The notes: generated by a model from the letters alone, not told the origin. 32,312 nucleotides of DNA from Ereboglobus sp. (GCA_029974595.1 JARKRC010000055.1:1-32312), one strand, 5' to 3'; positions 26,236 through 32,312 are shown, counted from the first letter of the stretch. Translations and numbers: made by a program.

Positions 26236-27341
26236 TGCCAGCCGCGTCCGAGCCAATCCATAAACCCGCCCCGCCCGCGACCGCCGCCGTCGCGCGCCCG
26301 CGACGCTGGCCGGTGCTGCTTCTCCTCGCCGCGTTGCTCGTCATCGCGACGCTCGTTTCCATCGGCACCGGCGCGGTCAAGATCGCGCCCCTTCAGGTCA
26401 TCGGCATTCTGCTGCACAAGCTCGGCTTCTCCGCCGCCTCGCTCGCGGATGCGCATCCGGGTTTCGCGTTCACCGACCAGCAGGCCGCCGTGCTCCACGC
26501 CATCCGCCTGCCGCGCGTCCTCCTCGGCGTGCTCGTCGGCGCGGCCCTCTCCGTTTCCGGCGCGGCGCTCCAAGGTCTCTTCCGCAATCCCCTCGCCGAT
26601 CCCGGACTGCTCGGGGTTTCCAGCGGCGCGGCGCTCGCCGTCTCCGCCTCCATCGTGCTCGGCTTCAAAACGCTCGGCCTCTACACGCTCCCCGCCGCCG
26701 CGTTCACCGGCAGCGTCGCCGCCATCGGCATCATCTACGCGCTCGCCCGCAAGGATGGCCGCGCCAATGTCGCCACCATGCTGCTCGCCGGCATCGCCAT
26801 CAACGCCCTCTGCGGCGCGGGCACCGGCGTCTTCACTTATTTTTCCAACGAGGACCAGCTCCGCGCCATCACCTTCTGGCTGCTCGGCTCGCTCGGCGGC
26901 GCGACATGGCAGACCGTCATCGCCACCGCGCCCCTCATCCTCGCCTGCCTTTGCGTGATGCCGTTTCTCGCCAGCACGCTCAACGCTCTCCTCCTCGGCG
27001 AAGCCAACGCCCGCCACCTCGGCATTTCTGTCGAGACCGCGAAGTGGATCATCGTCGCGATGGTCGCCCTCGGTGTCGGCGCGAGCGTCGCCATGACGGG
27101 CATGATCGGCTTTGTCGGCCTCGTCGTTCCGCACCTCATACGCCTCTGGCACGGCCCCAACCACCGCCTCCTGCTTCCCGCCTCCGCGCTTCTCGGCGCG
27201 ATTCTTCTCGTACTCGCCGACCTCGCGGCCCGCACCATCGTCAGCCCGCTCGAAATGCCCATCGGCATCGTCACCTCCGCCCTCGGCGCGCCCTTCTTCC
27301 TCTACCTCCTCCTCCGCAAGAAAGGACTCAACGCGCCATGA
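26235..27341 (+). CDS. hmuU: FecCD-family iron/heme ABC permease (HmuU-like)
   Basis: Inner-membrane permease with about ten helices, 368 residues. The protein has the FecCD/BtuC signatures: AIRLPRVLLGVLVGAALSVSGAALQGLFRNPLADPGLLGVSSGAALA, GRANVATMLLAGIAINALCGA, ITFWLLGSLGGATW and MTGMIGFVGLVVPHLIRLWHGPNHRLLLP. Start overlaps the hmuT stop (TAATG) and its end overlaps the ATPase start (ATGA), the hallmark of a tightly coupled transporter operon. A proline/alanine-rich cytoplasmic N-tail of about 25 residues precedes the first helix. Confidence 0.92.
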   Translation: MPAASEPIHKPAPPATAAVARPRRWPVLLLLAALLVIATLVSIGTGAVKIAPLQVIGILLHKLGFSAASLADAHPGFAFTDQQAAVLHAIRLPRVLLGVLVGAALSVSGAALQGLFRNPLADPGLLGVSSGAALAVSASIVLGFKTLGLYTLPAAAFTGSVAAIGIIYALARKDGRANVATMLLAGIAINALCGAGTGVFTYFSNEDQLRAITFWLLGSLGGATWQTVIATAPLILACLCVMPFLASTLNALLLGEANARHLGISVETAKWIIVAMVALGVGASVAMTGMIGFVGLVVPHLIRLWHGPNHRLLLPASALLGAILLVLADLAARTIVSPLEMPIGIVTSALGAPFFLYLLLRKKGLNAP

Positions 27342-28177
27342 GCCCCGCCCCTTCGCAAAACGCTTCTGTGCTCACCGCCCGTGGCCTCTCCTTCACCGTG
27401 GACGCCGGACGCAAAAGCCTGCTCTCCGGCGTGGACATCACACTGCGCCCGGGCGAGTTTCACGTCATCATCGGACGCAACGGCGCGGGCAAAAGCACGC
27501 TCCTCAAACTCCTCACCGGCGAACTCCACCCCGCCTCCGGCACGATCGAACTCTGGCAGCTTCCGCTCTCGCGGCACCGCGCGCGCCATCTCGCCCGCCG
27601 TCGCGGCGTGCTCGCGCAGCACACCGAGCTGCATTTCGATTACCGCGCCCTCGAAGTCGTCCTCATCGGACGCATCCCGCACCAGCGCAACCAAGTCGAG
27701 ACCGGCGAGGATGTTTCCATCGCGCTCGACTGCCTGCGCCGCGTCGGCCTTGCCGGTTATGAAAACCGCAACTATCTCACCCTTTCCGGCGGCGAGCAGC
27801 AGCGCGTGCACCTTGCCCGCGTCCTCGCGCAAATCACCGCCCCCCGCCCCTCCGATGCCGCCGAGCCCGCCCCGCCCCCCTTGCTCTTCCTCGACGAGCC
27901 GACCAGCAGCCTCGACCTGCACCACCAGAATCAGGTCTTGGAAATCGCCCGCGCCCTCACCCGCGAACGCGGAGCGACCGTCCTCGCCGTCCTGCACGAC
28001 CTCAATCTCGCCGCCCGCTACGCCGACACCATCACGCTCCTCTCCAACGGACACGTCGCAGCCTGCGGCGCGCCCTACGCAGTTCTTTCCGAGACCACGC
28101 TCCGCCAAGCCTTCCAGCAGGAAGTCCGCGTCCAGCGCCACCCCTGCTTCGACTGCCCCCTCATCATCAGCGCCTGA
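27338..28177 (+). CDS. hmuV: Heme/iron ABC transporter ATP-binding protein (HmuV-like)
   Basis: ATPase of the importer, 279 residues. It has Walker A GRNGAGKST (46-54), signature LSGGEQQR (149-156), Walker B LLFLDEP (182-188), a D-loop in TSSLDLHHQ and the H-loop in VLAVLHDLN. HmuV-type features are the EVVLIGRIPHQ segment and an insertion of about 15 residues (PRPSDAAEPAPPP) between signature and Walker B. ATG at 27338 overlaps the permease stop by four bases. Upstream in-frame sequence to 26906 is an alternate frame of the permease, not coding. Last gene of the operon. Confidence 0.92.
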   Translation: MSPAPSQNASVLTARGLSFTVDAGRKSLLSGVDITLRPGEFHVIIGRNGAGKSTLLKLLTGELHPASGTIELWQLPLSRHRARHLARRRGVLAQHTELHFDYRALEVVLIGRIPHQRNQVETGEDVSIALDCLRRVGLAGYENRNYLTLSGGEQQRVHLARVLAQITAPRPSDAAEPAPPPLLFLDEPTSSLDLHHQNQVLEIARALTRERGATVLAVLHDLNLAARYADTITLLSNGHVAACGAPYAVLSETTLRQAFQQEVRVQRHPCFDCPLIISA

Positions 28178-28442
28178 CCTGACATCCCCGCCGCGAACCC
28201 CGCTAAATAATCCCGCCACCCAAAGAACAAGACCGGCGCATTCGCCCTCGCCAGTTCTGCTTTTGCACTTCCGTTATTGTCGGCATTCATGAGGTTAAAA
28301 TGGCACACCGGAACCAGCAAAGCCCAAGCTAAAATTCACATTATACCCTTCCAAACAATGACTCCTGAAAACTCACCATTGACAACCCAGCCGGTAACCA
28401 CGACCATCAAAACCGGAACTCCGAGTTCCTCTCAATAACACT
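28178..28442. other. Junction between the core-genome operon and the cassette array
   Basis: No gene is visible. Base composition shifts from GC-rich (to about 28260) to AT-richer. A small palindrome GGAACT-CCG-AGTTCC lies just before the first recombination core at 28443. This is where an attI site or an upstream attC should be, but neither can be recognised with confidence, and no integron integrase gene is present. Confidence 0.5.
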
Positions 28443-28449
28443 GTTAGGC
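28443..28449 (+). other. Lone R' recombination core before the first cassette
   Basis: GTTAGGC, followed by AGAAATTATG, is almost identical to the junction at 28871-28886. It marks the 5' boundary of cassette 1 (cleavage expected between G28443 and T28444). No matching R'' core with L''/L' arms is visible upstream, so it may be the end of an attI site or of a decayed attC. Confidence 0.6.
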
Positions 28450-28456
28450 AGAAATT

Positions 28457-28771
28457 ATGAGTCCTCGACCAAAGCTCGATATAGATAGCGAAGGGTTGCG
28501 CATTACCTACCCCGAATTTGGTGCGCAATCCGAACTCAAATGGGCGGATGTAATTTCGTTCGAAGCGACCTGCGTTTCCACTCCCAATGGCCGCGCCCAA
28601 GTATTTTCGTTGATTCACGAAAATGGTGAATCGCTAGAACTGAACGATGACATCCCGAAATTCGATCGGCGCATTGATGAGATCGCGGCCCTCCTAAATA
28701 TCTCTCCTAGCGATTTGACTGAACTTCGAGGCACTAAGCCGGGACGATCTACTTCAATCAGAATAAAATGA
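28457..28771 (+). CDS. Integron cassette 1 hypothetical protein
   Basis: A 104-residue protein that I do not recognise. It starts 7 bp after the R' core and ends 8 bp before the attC R'' core, so it fills its cassette. Sequence pattern suggests a small mixed alpha/beta cytosolic domain: beta-like segments LRITYPEF, LKWADVISFEAT and QVFSLIHENGESLEL are followed by a helix (FDRRIDEIAALL). No signal peptide, membrane segment or catalytic motif is seen. AT-richer codon use than the neighbouring ABC operon fits lateral origin. Expression would depend on an upstream promoter, since there is no room for one between core and ATG. Confidence 0.75.
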   Translation: MSPRPKLDIDSEGLRITYPEFGAQSELKWADVISFEATCVSTPNGRAQVFSLIHENGESLELNDDIPKFDRRIDEIAALLNISPSDLTELRGTKPGRSTSIRIK

Positions 28772-28778
28772 ATACTGA

Positions 28779-28877
28779 GCCTAACAAGGCGATGCAGCCA
28801 ACTCCGGTAGATGTCACAGATCGTGCTAAAGCACGCTCTGCGCCATCTACCTGCGTGGCTGATCTTTGACGTTAGGC
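28779..28877 (+). other. attC recombination site of cassette 1
   Basis: A 99-bp site with R'' GCCTAAC (28779-28785) complementary to R' GTTAGGC (28871-28877). L'' GATGCAGCC pairs with L' GGCTGATC, with one extrahelical base, as expected for attC. An inner stem GGTAGATG/CATCTACC leads to a terminal stem CGTGC-TAAA-GCACG. Cleavage is expected at G28871/T28872. Nearly identical to the next site except for the terminal stem. Confidence 0.9.
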
Positions 28878-28883
28878 AGAAAT

Positions 28884-29204
28884 ATGAAATCCGGTTGGCC
28901 ACCACTTTCTGACTTCGAAGCAACAATCGGTCGTCTAGCGACCGAGGAAGACACACGAGCAAATCGAGCAGTTTTCTTACTTCAGACAGATGGGGCGCGG
29001 GTTGGCACTCCGATCGACATGATACTCCCGTGCTACGGATGGTTTGAAGATAGGGAGACCGGCACCAGAAAACGGTGTATCATACTTCAAGCGGAAGAAC
29101 TAGACGGAAAAGAATACTTCGGAGCTTGGCTCCTAGACGATAAGCAGCAGGCTGTTGGATTATCTTCGGAGTTCGAAATTATCAGAAATGAAAACGGAGC
29201 CTAA
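28884..29204 (+). CDS. Integron cassette 2 hypothetical protein
   Basis: A 106-residue protein that I do not recognise. ATG at 28884 lies 6 bp after the R' core and is preferred over an in-frame TTG at 28866 inside the attC. The TAA stop (29202-29204) lies within the attC R'' core (GCC-TAA-C), a common arrangement in cassettes. The protein looks small and soluble, with aromatic-rich beta-like segments (ILPCYGWFEDRETG, KRCIILQAEEL, EYFGAWLLDDKQQAVGLSSEFEII). No known motif. Confidence 0.75.
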   Translation: MKSGWPPLSDFEATIGRLATEEDTRANRAVFLLQTDGARVGTPIDMILPCYGWFEDRETGTRKRCIILQAEELDGKEYFGAWLLDDKQQAVGLSSEFEIIRNENGA

Positions 29205-29301
29205 CAAGGCGATGCAGCCAATTCCGGTAGATGTCACGACTCGTGCTCCGAGCAGCACGAGTCGCGCCATCTACCTGCATAGCTGATCTTTGACGTTGGT
29301 C
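29199..29301 (+). other. attC recombination site of cassette 2
   Basis: A 103-bp site with R'' GCCTAAC (29199-29205) and R' GTTGGTC (29295-29301), a slightly degenerate core. L''/L' arms are GATGCAGCC and AGCTGATC; the inner stem is GGTAGATG/CATCTACC. The terminal stem is a perfect GACTCGTGCT/AGCACGAGTC with a CCGAGC loop. The outer 38-39 bp on each side match the cassette 1 attC at nearly every position, so the two sites share an origin although their genes are unrelated. Confidence 0.88.
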
Positions 29302-29306
29302 GGAAG

Positions 29307-29735
29307 ATGACATACGCTACTAAACGAGCTTTTCACCCACGGGCACTCACCGCCAAGGAGCGCTCGTTTACTCGTTGGCTCATCGAACACGCCAACGTAA
29401 GCGAAGAAGAAAAGAAGAAGTATTCCGACCAGCTGGAATCTGCAACCGTTGTTCGGATGTGCGATTGTGGCTGCGCCAGTATCGATTTTGCGATCGCTGG
29501 CGTAGCGTCTGAGCCAGGCGCGCCTCTCCACCCCTTCGGGGACTTCGTTTCGGAAGATAAGAGATTCGGTGTTTTTGTATTCTCGAAGCATGACACGCTT
29601 GCGGGCGTAGAGATCTACGCGCTCGCAGACTTCGATCTTCCCTCGGAGTTTCCGGATTCATCAGAGCTGGTCGGCTGGAAAGAGGCCAACCAGCCGCCGG
29701 AGCTAACGGTCGCAAGCTGCCGTGGCTCATCTTGA
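29307..29735 (+). CDS. Integron cassette 3 hypothetical protein
   Basis: A 142-residue protein that I do not recognise. It starts 5 bp after the R' core and runs through nearly all of the attC site, stopping just before the next core (TGA 29733-29735). Its last about 17 residues are therefore encoded by the recombination site and may not be functional. The N-terminal half is basic and helical (KERSFTRWLIEHANVSEEEKKKYSDQLESA). A cysteine-rich CDCGCASIDF at residues 52-61 could bind metal. Then comes a beta-rich part (RFGVFVFSK, LAGVEIYALADFDLPSEFP). No signal peptide. Confidence 0.72.
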   Translation: MTYATKRAFHPRALTAKERSFTRWLIEHANVSEEEKKKYSDQLESATVVRMCDCGCASIDFAIAGVASEPGAPLHPFGDFVSEDKRFGVFVFSKHDTLAGVEIYALADFDLPSEFPDSSELVGWKEANQPPELTVASCRGSS

Positions 29736-29744
29736 ACGTCAGGC
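29684..29744 (+). other. Short, divergent attC site of cassette 3
   Basis: A site of about 61 bp. R''-like GGCCAAC (29684-29690) and R'-like GTCAGGC (29738-29744) flank arms CAGCC and TGGCTC. An inner stem CGG-AGCT pairs with AGCT-G-CCG around AACGGTCGCA. The L' side (ATCTTGAAC) resembles ATCTTTGAC of the other two sites. Both cores deviate from consensus, so it may recombine poorly. Confidence 0.62.
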
Positions 29745-29758
29745 AAAACCAAAGCATT

Positions 29759-30439
29759 ATGTTCAACAAAACAGAATATCTAAACCTCCTCGGAGAGTTC
29801 AAAGCATTCACGACCGAAATAGAAGGTCCCGGAAACGGATTCGCATGCGACGGCCCCATTTCTATTGACTTATGGGAAACGACTTCTCCTAAAATTGCCT
29901 TTCTCGCAAAAGAGACATATGGGCATTTGGGATGCGACATCTGTAAAGTAATTGGAGAGCCAGAGAGCTGGAATGCTGCTAAATTCAACATAAACATCTC
30001 TAAGCTCGCTTACGGAATATTCCATTTTTCTGAGACCGGAGAAAAAATTCAAAGATTTCCGTATTATGGAAGCATTAAGAGCGAGCTAAAGAACGCCTAC
30101 TCCCGAATCGCACAAATCGAAGTGAAGAAGTCTTCGACCGATGGTTCGACCAAGCGAAGTTCTGACGCTATTATACGAAAGCATTCGGTCAGAAACTCCG
30201 GATACTTAGCTCGTCAGCTAAAACTTCTAATTCCTGATATTATTTTTTGCTGTGGAACCGTGACTTATCATTCTTTGACCCTCGACATGAAATTATTCAC
30301 ACCGAAAAACCAAGCGAGGGGAGTGGAAGTCATCGACGGCACCATTATTGTCCATTATTATCATCCATCCGCATCCCAATTTAATATTGGATATATTTAC
30401 AGTGAAATTATTGAAGCGCTCAAAAGAAAAAGCAGATGA
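29759..30439 (+). CDS. Cassette 4 protein, possible uracil-DNA-glycosylase-fold enzyme
   Basis: A 226-residue protein; ATG at 29759 is preferred to an in-frame TTG at 29732 inside the attC. Family not firmly recognised, but the layout resembles the uracil-DNA-glycosylase superfamily. KIAFLAKETYGHLG (about residues 40-53) sits at the position of the GExPG-type motif. LLIPDIIFCCGTVTYHSL matches the 'P.lIv.lG..A' strand, and VHYYHPSASQFN matches the HPS motif near the C-terminus. No signal peptide. AT-rich throughout. No attC follows its stop, so it is the last unit of the array or an adjacent non-cassette gene. Functional call is inference only. Confidence 0.6.
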   Translation: MFNKTEYLNLLGEFKAFTTEIEGPGNGFACDGPISIDLWETTSPKIAFLAKETYGHLGCDICKVIGEPESWNAAKFNINISKLAYGIFHFSETGEKIQRFPYYGSIKSELKNAYSRIAQIEVKKSSTDGSTKRSSDAIIRKHSVRNSGYLARQLKLLIPDIIFCCGTVTYHSLTLDMKLFTPKNQARGVEVIDGTIIVHYYHPSASQFNIGYIYSEIIEALKRKSR

Positions 30440-30553
30440 TCCGATGTCATCTTTTGTCAATTTTGCGCCGGCAGTTGCCGAAGGAGCCGCGAAGCGCTTG
30501 TCATTCTCCGCGTCTCCGCGTGGGATTAAAACTCAAAAAAATCGCCACGCCCG

Positions 30554-31993
30554 CTACTGCCGGCTGCTGCTGACCGAGCGCACCGGAATAGTGATCGGGG
30601 TTGCCGGACTGGCTTCGGGCAACACATCGGCTGACACGCCATGCAGCGACGCGCGCGCCCCGGCTTCGAGCCGCCCCTCCAAATCCGGAGGCGTCCGGAA
30701 GGTGTAGCTGCGTCCATTTTTTTCAACGGCAAGCAGGCCGCGCCTGACGAGATCGAAAAGATCATCGCGCGCCGTCTGGTGCGAGACCTGATGGCTGTTC
30801 TGGTGGGCAATGATTTTGTATCGGGTATGCGGCTCGCGCAGGGCGTGAGCGAGAAGCGCCTGCTGGCGGTGATTGAGGTTCTCGGCCCCCCGGAGACTGC
30901 GCGCCGCCTCAACCAGGCGATCTTTCTTCCTTGCGATGTAGCCATGCAGATTTTTCACGGCCTCCTCGATGACTCCGGCCTGATGCAGCAGGAAATAGGT
31001 AAGGTCGTTCCCGTCGGTTTCAGTGTGGAGAAACGCCATCGCATAACGCGCCGGGGCACGAAGCAGAATCTCCGAAATGCTGATAAACTCAAAAAGCTGG
31101 TAATTGGCGCGCAACATCGCCCAGTAAAAGAGGGCGCGCGCCGTGCGGCCATTGCCGTCCACAAACGGATGGTCGTAGGCGAGCCAGAAATGAAGGAGGA
31201 TAGCGCGAATCACCGGATGGATGAACGTGGCTGGCGTCCGGCCATTCGCAAAATCGCACATGATTCGAATCCTATCGGGAAGCTGCGCGGCGGGGGGCGG
31301 CTGGTGATAAACCGTGCCTTCCATGTCCTCGACGCGCACGTTTTCGGCCTCCAAGCGCAAACGACCGCTGGCGTTGGGCTTTTCCAGCGTACCGTCCGTC
31401 ACAAGACGATGAAGCTCAAAAACAAGCTCGGGAGTCAGCAACAAGTCGGGTTGGTGCGCCAGCTCTCGGATATGGCTCATCGTCCGGTAATTGTTGAGAA
31501 TCATGCGTTCGCTATTGTCCCGGGGCGGACGCCCGCTGCGCAGCATTTCCCGGGCGACCTCGCGGGTGGTAGCCGCGCCCTCAAGCTGGCTGGAACTGAT
31601 GGCCTCCTGCGCAAGTGTCGATATGATATACTGGTTGCGCGAGGCAGGCTCCCGAACTGCCTCCGGCACGGCAAAAGAGGCACCCAGCCCGCGATCAATG
31701 CCGTGCAGGAGTTCCATCAATTGATCAGGCAAGCCGAAGCCAAAGCTGTTGCCAGCCCGATCCAAAAGCGGGATACGCTGGAACTTTGCCATTCTGCCCA
31801 ATTTCAACGCCACCCACCATTCCTCATGCGTGAATCCTTCCGGAGCTGGACGGCGTCGAAGATCGTTCCAATGCAAATAACGGTCATCTCTTTGAATGAC
31901 CTGTATTTTATTTATGGAGAGCAGTATGTGTTGAAAATAGTCTGCTTTTTCAAGAAGATTTCGGTAGTTAGGTGGTATTTGAGGGAGCTTCAT
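30554..31993 (-). CDS. Fic family protein (class II, predicted AMP-transferase) with C-terminal winged helix
   Basis: A 479-residue Fic protein expected to transfer AMP from ATP to a protein hydroxyl. The active-site motif HPFVDGNGRTAR is intact (H275-R286). An inhibitory-helix motif S134-SQL-E138-G139, N-terminal to the Fic core, makes it class II, self-inhibited. An N-terminal domain at about 20-110 is typical of this group. The C-terminal region (about 370-432, HQNSHQVSHQTARDDLFDLVRRGLLAVEKNGRSY) looks like a winged helix-turn-helix, and a Ser/Pro-rich tail follows. The start at 31993 abuts an operator-like tandem repeat. No antitoxin gene is adjacent. It converges on the cassette array. 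Confidence 0.9.
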   Translation of the reverse strand: MKLPQIPPNYRNLLEKADYFQHILLSINKIQVIQRDDRYLHWNDLRRRPAPEGFTHEEWWVALKLGRMAKFQRIPLLDRAGNSFGFGLPDQLMELLHGIDRGLGASFAVPEAVREPASRNQYIISTLAQEAISSSQLEGAATTREVAREMLRSGRPPRDNSERMILNNYRTMSHIRELAHQPDLLLTPELVFELHRLVTDGTLEKPNASGRLRLEAENVRVEDMEGTVYHQPPPAAQLPDRIRIMCDFANGRTPATFIHPVIRAILLHFWLAYDHPFVDGNGRTARALFYWAMLRANYQLFEFISISEILLRAPARYAMAFLHTETDGNDLTYFLLHQAGVIEEAVKNLHGYIARKKDRLVEAARSLRGAENLNHRQQALLAHALREPHTRYKIIAHQNSHQVSHQTARDDLFDLVRRGLLAVEKNGRSYTFRTPPDLEGRLEAGARASLHGVSADVLPEASPATPITIPVRSVSSSRQ

Positions 31994-32077
31994 ATCCTAA
32001 TTTTGAATCAATTAGGATGAAATTAGGATGAAGCCGTCAAATCCTAATTTTAGATAAATTAGGATTAAATCAGGATG
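31994..32077. promoter_or_regulatory. Tandem 37-bp operator array at the fic start
   Basis: Two 37-bp direct repeats (31994-32030 and 32041-32077) start 47 bp apart. Each is built as half-site ATCCTAATT, 7-bp spacer, inverted AATTAGGAT, then a third half-site (AATTAGGAT or AAATCAGGAT) about 11 bp further on. That gives six half-sites, immediately upstream of the fic ATG and covering its ribosome-binding region. It looks like a multi-site repressor operator; the Fic protein's own winged helix is one candidate binder. Confidence 0.75.
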
Positions 32078-32208
32078 TAAGCTTTACACCAATTCCAGCA
32101 GACTTTGTCGGTTCCTTCTGTTGCGAGTAGACGCGACGGGGACCGCATAGCTGTCCGAAACATAAAAAGATCATGCAATCAGTCAGATGTGTGATTTATT
32201 GAACGGAC

Positions 32209-32312
32209 ATGAAAGTGCGCGAACTCTTGGCGTTGATACCATCGGGATGGCTCGACGAGCTGGCCGAACAAACACAAGTGAATCATCAGGTCAAAAAGCT
32301 TGATGGACAGCT
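32209..32312 (+). CDS. Partial transposase, probable IS4 type (runs off the window)
   Basis: Open frame from ATG at 32209 to the window edge, 34 codons: MKVRELLALIPSGWLDELAE, then QTQVNHQVKKLDGQ. This N-terminal pattern (LLxLIP...LxxLAxxTxVxxxVKKLDG) resembles IS4-like transposases. The catalytic domain lies beyond the window, so the call rests on the first residues only. No terminal inverted repeat could be identified in the 131-bp gap to the left (32078-32208). Confidence 0.5.
   Translation, partial: MKVRELLALIPSGWLDELAEQTQVNHQVKKLDGQ

Larger units (their letters stand above)
28443..30439 (+). mobile_element. Integron gene-cassette array (CALIN-like, no integrase in window)
   Basis: Four short same-strand genes are each preceded within 5-14 bp by a GTTRRRY-type recombination core (GTTAGGC at 28443 and 28871, GTTGGTC at 29295, GTCAGGC at 29738). 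Three of them are followed by an imperfect palindrome with attC layout. Cassette units are 28444-28871, 28872-29295 and 29296-29738, about 430 bp each. The fourth unit starts at 29739 and has no recognisable attC at its end. The genes are visibly more AT-rich than the operon to the left. No intI gene is found, so this is either a cluster of attC sites lacking an integrase or the distal part of a larger integron. Confidence 0.85.

Noticed and set aside
24460-26256. 598-codon minus-strand ORF opposite the esterase and hmuT
   Set aside because: Low-complexity Gly/Val/Glu/Asp composition produced by GC-skewed third positions; the plus-strand proteins have clear motifs.
28866-29204. TTG start for cassette 2 at 28866 and for cassette 4 at 29732
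   Set aside because: Both lie inside the attC recombination core; the ATG codons just after each core fit cassette structure better.
30440-30553. attC site after cassette 4
   Set aside because: No RYYYAAC/GTTRRRY core pair or L''/L' palindrome is visible between the gene end and the fic stop; only a CTCCGCG tandem at about 30508-30522.
30641-32020. 459-codon plus-strand ORF opposite fic
   Set aside because: Antisense to a Fic protein with an intact catalytic motif; the product has no recognisable features.

Overview
The window looks like chromosomal DNA of a verrucomicrobial bacterium, most likely Opitutaceae. Support comes from the high-GC genome, the very large TonB-dependent receptor with the LSPFQV-type N-terminus, an outer-membrane (Gram-negative) lifestyle, polysaccharide-degrading enzymes, and housekeeping genes arranged without the proteobacterial context. 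This placement is inferred from protein style, not from a marker-gene search.

Layout. 1-2450: leuC and leuD (isopropylmalate isomerase), separated by a palindromic repeat. 2677-4101: an unrecognised outer-membrane beta-barrel protein. 4147-7427, minus strand: xerC, mazG, a secreted GH105 unsaturated glucuronyl/galacturonyl hydrolase, and a 56-codon remnant of a GH95 alpha-L-fucosidase. 7596-11688, plus strand: dnaG, rpoD, tatA. 11790-12842, minus strand: a small-subunit-type pseudouridine synthase and a YhbY RNA-binding protein. 12932-15440, plus strand: an exported MsrB-MsrA fusion and hemN. 15560-19318, minus strand: a giant TonB-dependent receptor. 19786-21549: a CBS/DRTGG-regulated family II pyrophosphatase. 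22059-28177: an iron-acquisition operon made of a siderophore-type TonB receptor, a Fes-like esterase and a heme-type (HmuTUV-like) ABC importer.

The most unusual region is 28443-30439. It is an AT-richer array of four small same-strand genes separated by integron attC recombination sites. Two attC sites are near-identical 99-103 bp sites and the third is a divergent short site of about 61 bp. No integron integrase lies in the window, so this is a CALIN-like cassette array or the distal end of a chromosomal integron. Three cassette products are unrecognised. The fourth resembles the uracil-DNA-glycosylase fold.

The array is followed by a convergent class II Fic protein (30554-31993). Its start codon abuts a 37-bp tandemly duplicated operator made of ATCCTAATT/AATTAGGAT half-sites. 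The window ends in the first 34 codons of a probable IS4-type transposase. Right of 28178 the sequence is therefore accessory DNA; left of it is mostly core genome.

A second theme is a set of intergenic palindromic repeats whose arms are themselves short tandem repeats. The period is 7 bp at leuC-leuD and about 9 bp at xerC-mazG and after the pyrophosphatase. A GC-rich inverted repeat also starts the window.
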